A stretch of 8,525 bases of DNA from Nitrospirota bacterium (GTDB taxonomy: Bacteria; Nitrospirota; Thermodesulfovibrionia; Thermodesulfovibrionales; SM23-35): positions 1-8,525 of the forward strand of contig JAOUJR010000062.1 of NCBI GenBank assembly GCA_029883145.1, in the 5' to 3' direction. The position numbers and the translations under genes are program-made. Every line of letters begins with the position of its first letter. Within the stretch, counting starts at the first letter, position 1. Shown here piece by piece: positions 6,430 to 8,525 of the stretch. The notes under the pieces are model-generated. The model was not told the origin of the DNA and did no database searches. It saw only the letters and a program-made list of their open reading frames with translations.

Positions 6430-7458
6430 ATGAAGAAAATCATTACAGACCAAAAAAGAAAGTTCACTAAAACAATCTTCTTTCTAATCATTCTGTTATT
6501 TTTCGTGAGCGATGTTTATGCCAGTAAAATTGTATCATTTCCTGACATCTTTGAGCCGTCATCCATTGTTGTTGATAACAGCCAGATTTATATTGTTGAA
6601 GGAACGACGATTTATATTTATTCGTTAGAGGATTTCACTTTGAAAAAGAAATTCGGGAGGAAAGGAGAAGGACCGCAGGAATTCAAAGACGATATCTGGA
6701 GCGTAGAAGTTAAGCCCAACTATATTCTTGTGAACAGCCTGAATAAGGTCTCATTTTTTACTAGAGATGGGGATTTTTTGAATGAGAAAATAAATCCTAC
6801 TGTACTTGGTGGTTCGATGTTTAAGCCTGTTGGAAACCAGTTTGTTGGCTACAGCATTGAACGAGAAAACAGAACATTCTATGTCGTTTATTCAATTTTT
6901 GACTCCAAATTAAAAAAAGCAAAGGAACTCTATCGAATGAAGTGGATGGTCCAGCCAGGGAGGAAAAGAAAACTCTTTGAGACATTTTGGTATGGCACTT
7001 TCGATAATAAAATATTTATCGCTAGAGAGGAGGGATTTATAATAGATGTGCTTAATAGTATGGGAGAAAAGATATTTTCTATCAGTCAGAAATATAAAAA
7101 TCTTAAGTTCACGACCTTTCATAAAATGAAATTTCTGGAATTTTGGAAATCTTCTTATCCGGAAACGTATGAAATCAGGAAAACACGAACAGAATTTCCC
7201 AATTACTTCCCTGCAATAAAAACTTGTTTGCTTGTTGATAAAAAAATATATGTCCAGACATATAAAGAAAAGGATAAGAAAACTGAATTTTTTATCTTCA
7301 GTATTGACGGAAAATTAACAAATAAAATACTGATTCCTCTTGTGAGAAAAAATCCACGAGAAGATTATCCTTACTGGATAAAAACTCAAAAGCTTTATCA
7401 GCTGGTTTATGACTTAGACAAGTATGTGTGGGAACTTCATATAACAGAGATTAAGTAA
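6430..7458 (+). CDS. 6-bladed beta-propeller protein with Sec signal peptide
   Basis: A 342-aa relative of the preceding gene. It carries an n-region KKIITDQKRKFTK, a hydrophobic core FFLIILLFFV and a cleavage site after VYA (residue 31), so it is probably secreted to the periplasm or beyond without lipidation. Propeller evidence: SSIVVDNSQIYIVEG (44-58), FGRKGEGPQEF (75-85) matching the family hallmark GRxGxGPxEF, and a late FPNYFPAIKTCLLVDKKIYV segment aligning with FPEFYPPFQFFFLDEKGRLYV of its upstream paralog. It is more AT-rich and more divergent than the other two copies. No good ribosome binding site precedes the ATG, so translation may be weak or the start uncertain. The 98-base gap before it contains no clear terminator or promoter. 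Ligand unknown. Confidence 0.8.
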   Translation: MKKIITDQKRKFTKTIFFLIILLFFVSDVYASKIVSFPDIFEPSSIVVDNSQIYIVEGTTIYIYSLEDFTLKKKFGRKGEGPQEFKDDIWSVEVKPNYILVNSLNKVSFFTRDGDFLNEKINPTVLGGSMFKPVGNQFVGYSIERENRTFYVVYSIFDSKLKKAKELYRMKWMVQPGRKRKLFETFWYGTFDNKIFIAREEGFIIDVLNSMGEKIFSISQKYKNLKFTTFHKMKFLEFWKSSYPETYEIRKTRTEFPNYFPAIKTCLLVDKKIYVQTYKEKDKKTEFFIFSIDGKLTNKILIPLVRKNPREDYPYWIKTQKLYQLVYDLDKYVWELHITEIK

Positions 7459-7754
7459 ATACGAAGAAGTTGTTTAAGGTATTTTTATAAACTAATTTTT
7501 CCTTGATCTAAAGATTCATGAATATAGTTGTGGTATCATATCCGGGAAAATCTCAAACTAATGGATAACAGTTCTTCTATTCTTATTATGAAAAAAAAAG
7601 AGAAATTGGTACAAGAAAAAAACAAATCCCCAAAATCCCTGCTTCCCCTCACTTGAAACATGCACTTAACAAATTTCCGCTTTCATACAGACCTTCCCGA
7701 ATCATGAAACTATTAGATGTCTTCCTGTGTTTAATGAAGTAATAGGAAAGATAG
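7459..7754. other. AT-rich intergenic region between propeller genes
   Basis: This 296-base gap has no supported gene. TTGATC (7503-7508) and TATAGT (7523-7528) resemble promoter boxes, but the 14-base spacer is too short to be convincing. No terminator hairpin follows the upstream gene. Because of this gap the third propeller gene may be transcribed separately. Confidence 0.5.
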
Positions 7755-8525
7755 GTGAAGAACGCAGCCAAAATCGTTTCAGTCGTCCTCTTTCTCACGG
7801 TCTTTATTCTGATTATTTCATCCGGTGGACAAAAGGCTGAATGGAAAGGGAAAATTGAGACTGAGGACGGTGTTAAAGTCATCAAAAATCCCCCAGAGCC
7901 TCTTTATGGTGAGATAGATTTCGAGCTAGAAGAAGACCTGGTTCTGGGAAGCGAAAAAGATGAGAATTACATGTTTTCCGGGTATGGGACATCGCAGTGA
8001 ATGACCAGGGAGACATCTATGTCCTGGATTCCGGAAAATACAGGATTCAGAAATATGACAAAAACGGCCACTACCTCCAGACCATAGGAAGGCAGGGGCA
8101 GGGACCCGGTGAATTTGAGAGACCTGTTGGTTTGTACCTTGATAAAAAAGGGAATATCTATGTTCTGGGATTTCCTAAGATCCACCTGTTTGACCACAAA
8201 GGAGAGTTCATAAAAAGCCTTGTTCCTCCGGGCTTTGTCACAGCTTTTGTTCCAGATGGAGAGGGGAATATCATCGCAACCTCCTATGTCAGAGCTGACA
8301 GAATGCAAAATTTCGGAGTCCTGATCATAAATCCGGATGGGGAGATATCAAAAAAAATCGCTGAATTCCCGGGGATACCCATTATAAAAGGAGGGGTGAC
8401 CTTTGCCCACGATTACACGCCACTTCTCAGGATCGCGGCAGTCGGAGACAAAGGATTCGTGTACGGATACCCCTTAGAATACAAGCTGTATTGTGCTGAC
8501 TGGTCAGGAGAAAATATTCTGATCA
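7755..8525 (+). pseudogene. Frameshifted 6-bladed beta-propeller gene, partial at right edge
   Basis: A GTG start at 7755 (AGGA at 7744-7747, 7 bases ahead) opens a frame with a hydrophobic signal segment (VVLFLTVFILII), then SSGGQKAEW and a DGVKVIKNPPEP motif shared with the 5141 gene. It hits TGA at 7998-8000. From 7982 the frame two bases over continues uninterrupted to the window end (181 codons): VWDIAVNDQGDIYVLDSG, then TIGRQGQGPGEFERP (8087-8116 covers GRQGQGPGEF), the family hallmark. Restoring one base in the TCCGGG run at 7977-7982 gives a continuous FSRVWDIAVND that aligns with its paralogs, so this is a single-base deletion or a sequencing error. The lipobox position reads I-I-S-S23; a Cys there (TGC instead of TCC, base 7822) would make a normal lipobox. 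Both changes fit gene decay. The 3' end lies outside the window. Confidence 0.8.

Noticed and set aside
7561..7656. 31-codon ORF (MDNSSSILIM...) in the gap between propeller genes
   Set aside because: It has no ribosome binding site, is Lys-rich owing to A-runs, and lacks any leader-peptide or secretion feature.
7967..8308. 113-codon minus-strand open frame opposite the third propeller gene
   Set aside because: The plus strand there encodes the propeller hallmark and blade repeats; the minus-strand product has no recognisable features.

Overview
This window is bacterial, AT-leaning DNA whose clear genes all lie on the + strand. An ECF sigma factor next to several exported 6-bladed beta-propeller proteins of the GRxGxGPxEF type is a pattern I associate with Acidobacteriota-like candidate phyla such as Aminicenantes. 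That lineage call is inference from gene content, not from a marker gene.

Left part (1-2406). A tyrosine recombinase (integrase) opens the window; its frame runs off the left edge, but the best start is a GTG at 131 behind a strong ribosome binding site. Directly after its stop comes a ~110-base island of about 68% GC containing three tandem strong hairpins and an 8-base direct repeat, quite unlike the flanking AT-rich DNA. This could be an attachment-site or recombination-end region, a structured RNA, or a repeat family. Next is an AlkA/OGG-type HhH-GPD DNA glycosylase that has serine where bifunctional family members have the Schiff-base lysine.

Middle part (2407-5029). A 392-base AT-rich gap holds a 7-bp inverted repeat and a possible extended -10 promoter. 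It leads into a tight three-gene unit: an ECF-type sigma factor, a small single-pass membrane protein that starts one base after its stop (probable anti-sigma-like regulator), and, four bases later, a membrane-anchored protein with a pseudopilin-like C-terminal segment.

Right part (5030-8525). Three related secreted beta-propeller genes follow. The first is a probable lipoprotein, the second has an ordinary signal peptide, and the third is split by a one-base frameshift and has also lost its expected lipobox cysteine; it runs off the right edge. The order sigma factor, membrane regulator, membrane protein, propeller proteins suggests an envelope-linked regulatory module, but no ligand, substrate or pathway can be read from the sequence. 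No tRNA, rRNA or CRISPR array was seen.
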